DNA of 64,000 bases from Variovorax sp. J22P240 (GTDB taxonomy: Bacteria > Pseudomonadota > Gammaproteobacteria > Burkholderiales > Burkholderiaceae_C), in contig NZ_JASZYR010000002.1 in assembly GCF_030316855.1 (NCBI RefSeq), forward strand, positions 310,001-374,000. Reading direction: 5' to 3'. Of the stretch, positions 11,701-20,205 are shown piece after piece; positions within the stretch are counted from its first letter, which is position 1, and each line of letters begins with the position of its first letter. The position numbers and the translations under genes were made by a program. The notes beneath the pieces are model-generated. The model saw nothing but the letters and a program-made list of their open reading frames with translations, had not been told where the DNA came from and did no database searches.

Positions 11701-14700
11701 AACAGCGCGGGCGCGTCGATGAGCGGCCACCGTGTGGAGATCAATGCTCAAGGCACGCTGACGAACAGCGGCGCGATCGAAGCCACCGACACCCTCATTG
11801 CCAAGGGCGTGAACATCGTCAACGGCAGCACGGGCCTGCTCAGCTCGGGCAACCATACCTACCTGCTCGCCGATGGAAGCCTGACGAACAACGGCACTAT
11901 CGACGGCGAAGACACTCAGGTACGCGGCGGCAGCATCACGAACACCTCCCGGATCTACGGTACGTGGCTGTCCGTGGGCGACGGTGCCAGTGTCGTGAAC
12001 GAAGCGGGCGCCGTCATCGCCGCGCGTGGCTATCTCGACGTCGGCGCGACAAGTATCGTCAATCGGGGCGAACTCCTCTCCGAAGGCGGCATGACCATCG
12101 CCGGCGAGCTTGACGACGATGGCATCGCCACCGGCAAAGCCGCCGTCCTGCGCAACGAAAGCGCACTCATCAGCGCCAACGAGAGCATGACGCTGCGTGC
12201 GGCCGACATCCAGAACATCGACACGCACCTGACTGTCGAACGCGTCACGACGGTACTGCCCGCCCGCTCCATCATCACAGTTGCCGGCATCGTCCTTCCT
12301 GAAGGCACCGAGGCCATGGTTGCCGGCCCCCCCGGCACGCCGGAGGGGCGCTACCTGCTCGTGAAGCAATCGGACGGCACCTGGGTCCGCATGGGCCCCG
12401 GCTACAGCATTCAGGTCATCGAGCTCACCGTCGAAGAAGATCAGGCCCGCAACGCCCAGGCCGCGCACATCCTCGCCGGAGGCGACATCGAAGTCGACGG
12501 CCGCCTGACCAACCGCGACAGCCAAGTGCTGGCCGGCGGCACCTTCAGTGCAAGCATGCCCGTCGTCAACGAGCCTACGCCCGGTGAGCGCCGAGAAAGC
12601 GGCACCTCCACCTATCTGGCTGTTGGCATCAACCCCAACACAAGCGGTGACGTTCCCCTCACCGTCACCCCCATCAACAACCAACCGACCACCTATGCGC
12701 TCACGTCATGGGGCGCGCCGGGAGGCGGCGGCGCGGCCGTCAACAATCAAACGCCCGGCGCCAGCGGCGGCGGCAACGCCCCCGGCGGCGGGGCCGGCGA
12801 TCCGAACCTCGGCGGCGGCGGTGCGGGCGAGCCCAACTTCGGCGGTGGCGGCAGCCGTCCAATCGTCGAGGTGCCCGGCGCCGGTTCGCTCGTCGTGCGC
12901 ACCGCGCCCGCGAGCGCGGCACTTCCGGGATCGAGCCTCTTCAACCTGCGGCCCCACGGCAACGGCTACCTGGTCGAGACCGACCCGCGCTACGCCAGCT
13001 ACCGCCAGTGGCTCAGTAGCGACTACCTCCTGAACAATCTGGGCCTCGATCCCCGCAACATGCTCAAGCGGCTGGGTGACGGCCACTATGAACAGCGCCT
13101 GATACGTGAGCAGGTGGCCCAACTCACCGGCTCACGCTATCTGGAGGGCTTCGGCAGCGACGAAGAACAGTACACGGCACTCATGAACGCGGGCGCGACC
13201 TTCGCGCAGAAGTTCCAGCTGACGCCCGGAATCGCGCTGACGGCCGAGCAGATGGCGCAGTTGACCAGCGACATCGTGTGGCTCGTCGAGCAGACGGTGA
13301 CGCTCCCTGATGGCAGCACCCAGCGCGTGCTTGTTCCTCAGGTCTACGTGCGCGTTCGCCCTGGCGACATCGACGGCAACGGCACCCTGCTGAGCGCCGA
13401 CAAGGTGCGCATCAACGGTGCCGAAGGCGCTGGCGACATCGTCAATCGAGGCACCATCGCTGGACGGAGCGTGGTCGAACTCAACGCCGACAACGTCCGC
13501 AACCTCGATGGCGGCCGGATCACGGGCGGTAGCGTCAAGCTCGATGCGCGGCAGGACATCGACAACATCGGCTCCACCATCGATGCGCGCAACAGCCTGA
13601 GCCTGAACGCCGGGCGCGATGTCAATGTCGTGACCACTACGACGACTCGGCAGACTGCCCTCGCGGAGTCGTCGACCACGATCGACCGCGTGGCCGGTCT
13701 GTACGTCACCGGCCCCGGCGGCACACTCCAAGTGGATGCGGGTCGGGACATCAACCTCACGGGTGCCGTCGTCTCGAACCGCGATAGCGCCAACCCCGCG
13801 AGCGGGAGCGGCCTGACGCGCCTGAATGCGGGGCGTGACCTGAACCTGGACACGGTGACCGAACCTCGAACCCGCACCGACGTGCTGGCCGGAGGATTTC
13901 AGTACAACAGCAGCAGCCGCGAGACCGGTACCGTCATCGCGACCAACGGCACGACCATCCTCGGCGCCGGCCAGGACATCAATGCCCGTCAGGCCGACGT
14001 CGATGCCGGCAGCGGTCTGCTCGTCGCCAATGCCGGGCGAAACCTCAACATCGTGGACGGCCAGGCGAACGACAGCAGCGACTATCTGTACCAGTCCACC
14101 AAGAAGGGCACGTTCTCCAACACCACCACGACGATCACCGCGTCGCAGGAAAGCTCCACCAGCGTGGGCAGCAGCTTCCAGGGCGGGCTCGTCTCGCTGC
14201 ATGCGGACAACAACGTCAATATCGTCGGCTCGCACGTCAACGGCACGCAGGGCGTGAGCATCACCGCTGGCAACGAACTCAACATCGTCGAGGGCCGCGA
14301 CACCCACAGCAGCAGCGCCGGGCTCAGCCGCACCAAGAGCTTCGAATTCCTCGACCGCCACCTGAGCCAGGAAAAGAAGGTCGGCAATACGTTGGAGACG
14401 CGCACCGACGATGCAGCCGCCAGCACCATCACGAGCGGTCAAGGTGGCATCTACCTTGAAGGCGGCAACAGCGTGTACTTGCGCGGTGCGCAGGTCAATG
14501 CCGCCAAGGACCTGACCATCCAGGGCGGCGAGGTGACCATCATCGCGGCGCGCAACGAAGCGGGTCTCACGGTCGGCAACAGCTCCTCGAAGAAATCCGG
14601 CGTCAGCAGCGCATTGCACGGCCTGGACCGCAAGAACGAGAACATCCGGGATGCCGATGTCAGCTCGCTGGCGAACAGCACGCTGAGCGGCGCCAACGTC

Positions 14701-16803
14701 AGCATCACCGCGACCGGCGACAACGGTACCAGCGGCGCGGTCACGATCGCGGGCACGACCATCGACACGCCCGGCAAGCTCAAGCTCGAAGGCGATAGCG
14801 TCAACCTCGCGCTGCAGTCGACCGAGTCCACCACGAGCCGCACGGGTGGCAGCAGCAACCTGACCTGGCAGAGCACCAAGGACTCCGGCACCACCGACGA
14901 GACCCTGCACTACAACCAGATCAACGCCGGTTCGCTGGAGGTGAACGCCGATCGAGTGACGGTGGGCATGAACGCCAAGGACAGTGTTGATGCGCTCGCG
15001 CAGCAGCCTGGCATGGGCTGGATCGGCCAGATGAACAGCGACCCGAACCTCGCGGGCAAGGTCGACTGGCAAACGATCGAGGAAGCGCACAGGAACTGGG
15101 ACTACGGCAAGAGCGGGCTGACTCCCGAAGGCGCTGCGGTCGTCACGGTGGTAGTGACCTATCTAACATGGGGCGCGGCATCGGGTATAGGCGCGGCGGC
15201 GAGCGGAGCGGTGGGTGGCGGTACGACGGGCTTGGTGGTGAGCGGAGCGGTGACTGCCGGCGTGTCCGCATTGGCCTCGCAGGCATCGGTGGCGCTCATC
15301 AACAACACGGGCGACCTCGGCAAGACCTTCGATGACCTGGGCAGCAGCTCCAGCGTGAAGAACCTGCTGACGGCCGTCGTCACGGGTGGTGTGCTCGGGG
15401 GCTTGAACCTGAATCCCACCGGGCTTCCGACGACCGGCGGCGGTGCGAGCGAGTTCATGAACCAGTTGGGCAAGAACCTGACGGCGGGTGCCGCGAAGGC
15501 GGTGATCAGTACGGCGATCAATGGCGGCAGCCTGGAGGACGCCTTGAAAGACGGGTTGCGTAATGCACTTCTGGACACAGCGGCCGCCCAAGGTGCGAAC
15601 TGGATCGGCAAAAACACGGATCTCGGCTCGTTCACCAACTACGCCGCGCATGCCATCGCGGGTTGCGCTGCAGGAGCGGGACGATCGGGCGTGAGCAGTG
15701 GCGGAGGTTGTGCAGCAGGTGCAGTCGGCGCTGCGCTGGGCGAAGCCGCTGCGATCTTCTACAACCGTGACCGGTCGCCGGAAGACATCCTTCTCAACGG
15801 GATGTATCCGGACACGACTCAGTTCGCCGCCATGATCTCCAGCATCGGCGTGGCGATTGGTGGCGGAGACGCCAACGAGATCAACCTCGGCGCCAACGCA
15901 GGGGCGAATGCCGCCGCCAACAACTTCAGAAACCTGGTAGTCGTGGAAGCGATGGAGGCGTGCATCACCAGCGCCAAGTGCATGGCACTAATCGGCATCA
16001 GTGCCTTGGCGGTCGATGCTCTGCCGGGCCGGATAGCAGAACTCAGAGCGCAGAACGAAGGAATGTCGGAGCGCGCGGCCAATGCGGTGGCGCTCAGCGA
16101 GATGCTGGCCGATGCGCTCCTTGGACGGAATACCACTACGTCTGGCTCCACGGAGCCCAAGAAGCCGCTGGGCCCCACGGTGCTGCCAACGCCAGAACAG
16201 GCAAGCCAGGAATACGGCCCGCCACCGCTTGAATCGCCCCGTGCGATGCAGCGCTGGCTCGGGAATGTCTTGGAGGGAATTCCATTGGACCAAGCGCAGG
16301 CATGGGCAAAGGACTTCGTCACGACCCTGCCGGTGGCTGAACAGCAGAGCATGGGTGACTTCATCATGTTGAGTGTTCAGCAGAACACTACCAAGACTCA
16401 GCAAGCGCGTACAAATGAACTCACTCAGTTGTTTGACAAGCAAAGCCCGGGCGCAGAAAGTCTGACTCTTGATAGACCCTATCGAGCCACCCCTGAGGGC
16501 AACAAACGTGGGACAGTCAAGGTTTTCGATACGACCAATCTTTCAAACGCGCAGCTTGAAAGCGAAGTACGAACATATGTAAACGGCCTTACTGGCGGCG
16601 CCCAGTTAACTCCAAAGGGCAACCCGCCCAGTGTTTGGACGACTCAGTTGAGCGATGGAACCGTTGTCAACCTGCGTTCCGTGTCTAGCTCGCAAATCGG
16701 TTCGACCGGATTTTCCGCGCGATGGACAGTCGATATTCAGGACAACCCGTCGCTTATTGGACTCAATGAAAACTTCTCGAGAAATGAAATTAAATTCAAA
16801 TGA
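8755..16803 (+). CDS. TpsA/CdiA-type filamentous hemagglutinin with C-terminal toxin
   Basis: 2682-residue secreted effector. It starts with an extended signal region (MNKNLHRIIFNAVRG) followed by a cleavable signal ending near SAQGQ. The TPS secretion domain (residues ~45-310) contains NPAGI at 163-167. A long FHA beta-helix made of N-x-G-x-I repeats fills most of the protein, with Gly/Ala/Ser-rich linkers at ~371-415 and ~1322-1366. A DUF637-like pretoxin region lies at ~2240-2350, ending at GANAAANNF, where related effectors diverge. The last ~100 residues (from GTVKVFDTTN, ~2585) are a compact domain with DGTVVNLRSVSSS and ARWTVD, probably a nuclease-type toxin of unassigned family. Base composition becomes AT-richer there. 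Its stop overlaps the immunity gene start. Confidence 0.93.
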   Translation: MNKNLHRIIFNAVRGMRMVVQETARSVGKSNTSAGGIGVALSALLGVASAQGQIIGAPNVPGNQRPTVLVAPNAVPVVNIQTPSAAGVSRNVYSRFDIERNGVILNNSRTNAQTQLGGWVQGNPWLATGPARVILNEINSGNPSQLRGFAEVAGQRAEVVIANPAGIVVDGGGFLNASRVTLTTGVPQLNAMGGLDSFRVGGGNISIDGQGLDLSQTDYAAIYARAMQVNAGIWANDLTVATGANQISAEHGEIIPIAGSGGAPAFALDVAALGGMFANKIRLIGTEAGLGVRNAGNIGAGAGGLVVTAAGRLENTGTLEGSRVELASAGDITNAGTIRQTSMAALTLAAPTLVNTNGGTIGHEPIADSSGAGAGSGPSGSSSGAGADTGGAGAGSSAGASGDPSAGAVGGGTAAAPAAPVAPGVISAAGTIRNDGGRIYAGGPIELQTPNVSNAGGKLEVSNLSVTGPAFSNAGGTLQVTNGFQANVSSFDNSAGGKLSAGRVDIATTGDLNNQDGTIESAGDATFAVAGSVNNTRGAISAAGSFTADVSGAIQNSSGSLLANQAVSIRGQSLDNTLGTVASAAAGTSLSVATTVTNSGRIGAATDLAVRAGSMSNSGSLRAGNDAEVVAANALTNDGSVTAARNVTITADSVQGGSTGVLGAGVQSDNSLGATGDLHVKTTGALVAQGTNVAAGEAVLQGASVDLLASKTNAANIAITAINGNVITSGATVATAGALSVSAQALAGATLVNDAGKLNAGQLDLRASNLTNSNGGEIVQTGTGAARIAVAGVIDNTAGSIASNGDATIQAGSFGNDGGRIASAGSISSTTSGATSNQGGAIVANGNVDLAADSLNNQNGSISAVGDTTLVVAKANNAAGLIASGGTLSLSDQSGGSLKLDNIGGRLVGVSDVNLGIGESIGAGSGKVLSDGDIHLRGAAGWTNSEVIQSGGNISYDFAGTLTNKGTMSAGETLSGKSHDLVNSAGASMSGHRVEINAQGTLTNSGAIEATDTLIAKGVNIVNGSTGLLSSGNHTYLLADGSLTNNGTIDGEDTQVRGGSITNTSRIYGTWLSVGDGASVVNEAGAVIAARGYLDVGATSIVNRGELLSEGGMTIAGELDDDGIATGKAAVLRNESALISANESMTLRAADIQNIDTHLTVERVTTVLPARSIITVAGIVLPEGTEAMVAGPPGTPEGRYLLVKQSDGTWVRMGPGYSIQVIELTVEEDQARNAQAAHILAGGDIEVDGRLTNRDSQVLAGGTFSASMPVVNEPTPGERRESGTSTYLAVGINPNTSGDVPLTVTPINNQPTTYALTSWGAPGGGGAAVNNQTPGASGGGNAPGGGAGDPNLGGGGAGEPNFGGGGSRPIVEVPGAGSLVVRTAPASAALPGSSLFNLRPHGNGYLVETDPRYASYRQWLSSDYLLNNLGLDPRNMLKRLGDGHYEQRLIREQVAQLTGSRYLEGFGSDEEQYTALMNAGATFAQKFQLTPGIALTAEQMAQLTSDIVWLVEQTVTLPDGSTQRVLVPQVYVRVRPGDIDGNGTLLSADKVRINGAEGAGDIVNRGTIAGRSVVELNADNVRNLDGGRITGGSVKLDARQDIDNIGSTIDARNSLSLNAGRDVNVVTTTTTRQTALAESSTTIDRVAGLYVTGPGGTLQVDAGRDINLTGAVVSNRDSANPASGSGLTRLNAGRDLNLDTVTEPRTRTDVLAGGFQYNSSSRETGTVIATNGTTILGAGQDINARQADVDAGSGLLVANAGRNLNIVDGQANDSSDYLYQSTKKGTFSNTTTTITASQESSTSVGSSFQGGLVSLHADNNVNIVGSHVNGTQGVSITAGNELNIVEGRDTHSSSAGLSRTKSFEFLDRHLSQEKKVGNTLETRTDDAAASTITSGQGGIYLEGGNSVYLRGAQVNAAKDLTIQGGEVTIIAARNEAGLTVGNSSSKKSGVSSALHGLDRKNENIRDADVSSLANSTLSGANVSITATGDNGTSGAVTIAGTTIDTPGKLKLEGDSVNLALQSTESTTSRTGGSSNLTWQSTKDSGTTDETLHYNQINAGSLEVNADRVTVGMNAKDSVDALAQQPGMGWIGQMNSDPNLAGKVDWQTIEEAHRNWDYGKSGLTPEGAAVVTVVVTYLTWGAASGIGAAASGAVGGGTTGLVVSGAVTAGVSALASQASVALINNTGDLGKTFDDLGSSSSVKNLLTAVVTGGVLGGLNLNPTGLPTTGGGASEFMNQLGKNLTAGAAKAVISTAINGGSLEDALKDGLRNALLDTAAAQGANWIGKNTDLGSFTNYAAHAIAGCAAGAGRSGVSSGGGCAAGAVGAALGEAAAIFYNRDRSPEDILLNGMYPDTTQFAAMISSIGVAIGGGDANEINLGANAGANAAANNFRNLVVVEAMEACITSAKCMALIGISALAVDALPGRIAELRAQNEGMSERAANAVALSEMLADALLGRNTTTSGSTEPKKPLGPTVLPTPEQASQEYGPPPLESPRAMQRWLGNVLEGIPLDQAQAWAKDFVTTLPVAEQQSMGDFIMLSVQQNTTKTQQARTNELTQLFDKQSPGAESLTLDRPYRATPEGNKRGTVKVFDTTNLSNAQLESEVRTYVNGLTGGAQLTPKGNPPSVWTTQLSDGTVVNLRSVSSSQIGSTGFSARWTVDIQDNPSLIGLNENFSRNEIKFK
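14429..15540 (+). repeat. long direct repeat, copy 1 (inside the TpsA gene)
   Basis: This stretch of the TpsA gene (end of the shaft and pretoxin region) recurs at 17231-18266 with only a few mismatches per 200 bases by eye. The copies differ by a 62-base deletion in copy 2 (bases absent between 17290 and 17300, present here at 14493-14554) and by a divergent patch at about 15181-15279. The repeat ends shortly before the variable toxin part, so a crossover within it would replace the toxin and immunity genes together. Confidence 0.9.
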
Positions 16804-17129
16804 CTAGTCTAATTTCAAATGAAAGATATCTCGAAATGGTCTCTTATGCGGAAGACCAAGAGTTAGGCGCCTTCTGGTCTTATTTAAAACGAGACTCGCC
16901 TTCGTTTGGAGAGCGTCGCGAGGCTTTTTTTTGCATTCTTCGTCGTTTGCTTGTGGAGAAGAAAATTAAATTGGTTCACATGTACACGAAAATCCCAATG
17001 TCGGGTTCCTATGAGGAGCAAGTCGAACTATTTAGTGAATTGTTTCCAAAAAATGAAGAGGAAATGGACAATGGAGTTTGGTTTTTAATGCGGGAATGCC
17101 CAGGCGGGGCCGTGTGGCTACACGATTAG
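16800..17129 (+). CDS. immunity protein of the TpsA toxin, DUF596-like
   Basis: 109 residues; the ATG overlaps the TpsA stop (ATGA), the arrangement expected for a cognate cdiI gene. The sequence follows the DUF596 pattern: an N-terminal Tyr-containing helix (NERYLEMVSYAED), a central basic segment (LVEKKIKLVHMY), SGSYEEQVELFSELFP and the C-terminal VWFL...ECPGGAVWL signature. It is clearly AT-richer than the TpsA shaft, typical of horizontally exchanged toxin/immunity pairs. A paralogue occurs at 20202-20558. The expected function is cytoplasmic binding and neutralisation of the TpsA C-terminal toxin; assignment to DUF596 is from the pattern, not a search. Confidence 0.85.
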   Translation: MTSLISNERYLEMVSYAEDQELGAFWSYLKRDSPSFGERREAFFCILRRLLVEKKIKLVHMYTKIPMSGSYEEQVELFSELFPKNEEEMDNGVWFLMRECPGGAVWLHD

Positions 17130-17230
17130 TCCCAACTTGCACCGATCACGCCTCACGATCGTGTTGAAATAAAGTTCAAGTGAAAAATCAACATGGTAAA
17201 TTACGAGCAATATAAGTTCATTGCAGACCT
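17130..17230 (+). pseudogene. scar of another toxin tail and immunity start
   Basis: Just after the DUF596 stop an open stretch reads ...PHDRVEIKFK and a TGA at 17181-17183, matching the end of the active TpsA toxin (...NEIKFK). Nine bases later an ATG at 17193 opens MVNYEQYKFIADL, which resembles the N-termini of the two DUF596 proteins here (N-E-R-Y-L-E-M; D-E-K-Y-I-E-E). This breaks off exactly where the long repeat (copy 2) begins at 17231. The reading is a toxin/immunity junction from a lost cassette, cut by insertion or recombination of the following module. The motifs are short, so the interpretation is moderate. Confidence 0.5.
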
Positions 17231-18266
17231 TCACGAGCGGTCAAGTTGGCGTCTACCTCGAAGGCGGCAATAGCGTGTACTTGCGCGGTGCGCAACGAAG
17301 CGGGTCTCACGGTCGGCAACAGCACTTCGAAGAAATCCGGCGTCAGCAGCGCATTGCACGGCCTAGACCGCAAGAACGAGAACACCCGGGATGCCGATGT
17401 CAGCTCGCTGGCGAACAGCACGCTGAGTGGCGCCAACGTCAGCATCACCGCGACCGGCGACAACGGTACCAGCGGCGCCGTCACGATCGCGGGCACGACC
17501 ATCGACACGCCCGGCAAGCTCAAGCTCGAAGGCGACAGCGTCAACCTCGCGCTGCAGTCGACCGAGTCCACCACGAGCCACACGGGTGGCAGCAGCAACC
17601 TGACCTGGCAGAGCACCAAGGACTCCGGCACCACCGACGAGACCCTGCACTACAACCAGATCAACGCCGGTTCGCTGGAGGTGAACGCCGATCGTGTGAC
17701 GGTGGGCATGAACGCCAAGGACAGTGTTGACGCGCTCGCGCAGCAGCCTGGCGTGGGCTGGATCGGCCAGATGAACAGCGACCCGAAGCTCGCGGGCAAG
17801 GTCGACTGGCAGAAGATCGACGAAGCGCACCGGCAGTGGGACTACGGCAAGAGCGGGTTGACGCCGGAAGGTGCAGCCGTTGTCACGGCGGTGGTGACCT
17901 ATCTGACTTGGGGCGCGGCGTCGGCAGCCGGCGCATCTGTCGCAGGCTCGGTGGGGGGCGGAGCCGTCGTCCAGGGTGCAGTCGCCGCTGGCGTCAGTGC
18001 ACTCGCGAGCCAGGCATCGGTGGCGCTCATCAACAACAAGGGCGACCTGGGCAAGACCTTCGATGACCTGGGCAGCAACTCCAGCGTGAAGAACCTGCTG
18101 ACGGCCATCGTCACGGGTGGCGTGCTCGGGGGATTGAACCTAAATCCGACCGGGCTTCCGACGACCGGCGGCGGTGCGAGCGAGTTCATGAACCAGTTGG
18201 GCAAGAACCTGACTGCGGGCGCCACGAAGGCGGTGATCAGTACGGCGATCAATGGCGGCAGCCTGG
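17231..18266 (+). repeat. long direct repeat, copy 2 (orphan module)
   Basis: Near-identical to 14429-15540 in the main effector. A 62-base deletion between two GCGCA sequences (junction at 17290-17300) shifts the frame. A patch at about 17921-18010 differs in sequence and by 9 bases in length. It supplies homology for recombination between the orphan toxin module and the main TpsA gene. Confidence 0.9.
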
Positions 18267-19581
18267 AAGATGCCTTGGAGGAAGGCTTGATGACTGCCTT
18301 CCTCGACACCGCTGCGGCACAAGGGGCGACCTGGATCGGGGGAACCTGGACGGATTCGTCAACAAGGTGGCGCATGCGATCGCGGGCTGCGCCATTGGCG
18401 CCGCGAGGACGGATGGCAGTTGTGCGGCGGGAGCCTTGGGAGCCGTCATCGGGGAACTGTCGGCCGAACTCTACGGGCGAGAGATCGACACGGTCCAGTT
18501 CGCGGCCATGATGAGCAGCATTGCAGCGGCGGTTGCCGGAGGCGATGCGAACCAGATCAACCTTGCGGGGCAGGCTGGCGCGAATGCCGCTGCGAATAAC
18601 TATCTAAGCCACGATCAGTGGACTAAGCTGGCCGATGACCTCGCGGCCTGCCAGCGAGATGGATGCTCTCCGGCCCAGGAGCGTGCGCTCCGGGCCCGAT
18701 ACCTGGAGATCAGCAACACGCAGGACAAGGCGCTGTTAACGGCGTGCCAAGCCGGTTCGCCGCAGTGCAAGACCTTGCTGACCGCTGCGCTTGAAGGCGC
18801 GGCGACTCAACAGAACCTCATCGTCTCTGGAAAGCTGCCGGACTACCACTGGGGTGGGTCGGACTTCAGTGGCACCGCCAAGTTGCTGGCGTCGCCTCAG
18901 TTCAAAGGCGCGACCAGCGAGCAGGCCGTCCAGATGGCTGTGAAGTTGGCCGGGATCGTTCTTGACTTCACGCCGGGAGTGGGAGACCTGAAGGCTTTGC
19001 TGGAGGCCGACACACCCTTTGACTATGCATTGGCTGCGCTGGGTTTGGTGCCGGGTCTGGGCGATGGGGCAGCAAAGATCCTCAAAGAAGCCAAGGCCGC
19101 CGCTGAGACGGGCGATGCTGTTAAGGCGATCAGCAAACTTGAAGAGGCGGAGCTAGTTGCGAAGAATGCAGGATACGTTTCGGGCGGCCAACTATCAGGT
19201 AGTAGAACGGTAATTCCCCCTCGAGCGGATGCTGCAACTGCTCGATCGTTGCAAAGAGAGAACGAGAGTGCAGAAGCGCCAGCCAATTCAGGATTCCATG
19301 TCGAGCAGAATCCCAGAGTCGAGGGGCCGAAGAACCCAGACTACAAAATAAATGGAGCAATTTACGACAACTATGCACCTGAAACGAGCAATGTGCGGAA
19401 TATCTGGACCACCATACAACAGAAAGTCAGTTCAGGCCAGGCTGGCAATATTGTTCTGAACCTATCAGACAGCGCTGCAGATCTTTCTCGATTAAAAGAG
19501 CAGTTTGCGAAATTTCCAATCAATGGATTGGAGGGAATATTGATTGTCGATCGACTTGGCTCGGTCATGAAACTTTTCTAA
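17231..19581 (+). pseudogene. orphan CdiA C-terminal module with CdiA tRNase-like toxin (two frameshifts)
   Basis: Headless copy of a TpsA/CdiA C-terminus: shaft end, pretoxin/DUF637 region and a different toxin, without signal or TPS domain. Frame 1 (to ~17290) stops matching at a 62-base deletion; frame 2 (17291-18342) continues the TpsA-like sequence to ATWIGG; frame 3 (from 18343; the open frame is 18367-19581) resumes at VAHAIAGC. Adding one G to the G5 run at 18338-18342 restores ATWIGGNLDGFVNKVAHAIAG, so one base is missing there. The toxin (19336-19581) reads NPDYKINGAIYDNYAP, VRNIWTTIQQKV, IVLNLSD, resembling the CdiA C-terminal tRNase family. Divergence from the main effector begins at GANAAANNYLSH. 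Probably silent unless recombined; the G-run shift could instead be a sequencing error. Confidence 0.85.
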
Positions 19582-19589
19582 GGAAACTT

Positions 19590-19901
19590 ATGGCCATCGA
19601 TATTTTTTGCTACGCAGCGAAGGAAGTTGAAGTTGTTAACCGTTTGATGACTGAGTTGCAAGGCAAAGAGGTCTCGTATTTTTCTTCTGACTTTATTGTG
19701 TCGCCAATTAAAGAAGCCGCAGAAGTTCATCGTGAAATCGCAGATGAACAAGGCTTGAAGAATGCAAAGTGTCTATTTTTAATTCGATTGAACAACAAAG
19801 AAAGAGCGAGTGAAATTATAGAGGTGGCCAAACTGGTGCGAGATTGCTTGGGCCCATCCGAGGTGTTGTTGTTGATTGAAAATGAAAATGAGATTCGCTG
19901 A
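19590..19901 (+). CDS. putative immunity protein for the orphan tRNase-like toxin
   Basis: 103-residue acidic, AT-rich ORF, 8 bases after the toxin stop, which is the cdiI position. The sequence (MAIDIFCYAAKEVEV at the start; NAKCLFLIRLNNKERA in the middle; VLLLIENENEIR at the end) has alternating hydrophobic strands and helices and no recognisable catalytic motif. I do not recognise a named family. Function as cognate immunity is inferred from position and length. It may still protect the cell against sibling strains carrying this toxin even if the orphan toxin is not made. Confidence 0.75.
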   Translation: MAIDIFCYAAKEVEVVNRLMTELQGKEVSYFSSDFIVSPIKEAAEVHREIADEQGLKNAKCLFLIRLNNKERASEIIEVAKLVRDCLGPSEVLLLIENENEIR

Positions 19902-19939
19902 CTTCGTGCCAGATCCTATCGCGAGTATTAGAGAAGTTC

Positions 19940-20205
19940 CAGTTTTTTCGGTGCAACAAATAAAAAAGTAGCGGTGACATTTAGGCGGTTGGCGAGATCA
20001 ACGCAATGCCTGCGCCATTGGTCGTCGCTTTTACACAAGATAAAACGATCTACGAAAATAGGCGACGGCCAATACGCAGGATCAACAATTTCCGTGCACA
20101 AATTATCCAGCTCTCTACGGAGAAAAAGAAGCACGATGGCCCATCGATAGAAAGGGAAATCCGGCAGACCTTCGAGGAAACCTGGCAAAAATAGAATTCA
20201 AATGA
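19940..20205 (+). pseudogene. degraded toxin tail, same family as the active TpsA toxin
   Basis: No intact ORF on the plus strand, but pieces in different frames match the active toxin: DGQYAGSTISVHKLSSS (20064-20114) aligns with DGTVVNLRSVSSS, and a second frame reads ARWPIDRKGNPADLRGNLAK then IEFK and a TGA at 20203-20205, against ARWTVDIQDNPSLIG...NEIKFK. The upstream part (FGATNKKVAVTFRRL) may match VFDTTNLSNAQLESEVRTY. The stop overlaps the ATG of the next gene exactly as in the active pair. It is a decayed allele whose immunity gene survives. Confidence 0.65.

Noticed and set aside
13132..15090. 652-codon open frame on the minus strand
   Set aside because: It lies wholly inside the TpsA gene; the translation is Arg/Val/Ala/Asp-rich without domains, as expected for the antisense of GC-rich repetitive coding sequence.
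17151..17164. Palindrome CACGATCGTG as a terminator for the immunity gene
   Set aside because: No T-run follows, and the sequence is better explained as coding remnant (PHDRVEIKFK).
19928..20188. 86-codon minus-strand ORF in the AT-rich array
   Set aside because: No ribosome site or family similarity, and the plus strand of the same DNA matches the toxin family in pieces; more likely chance.
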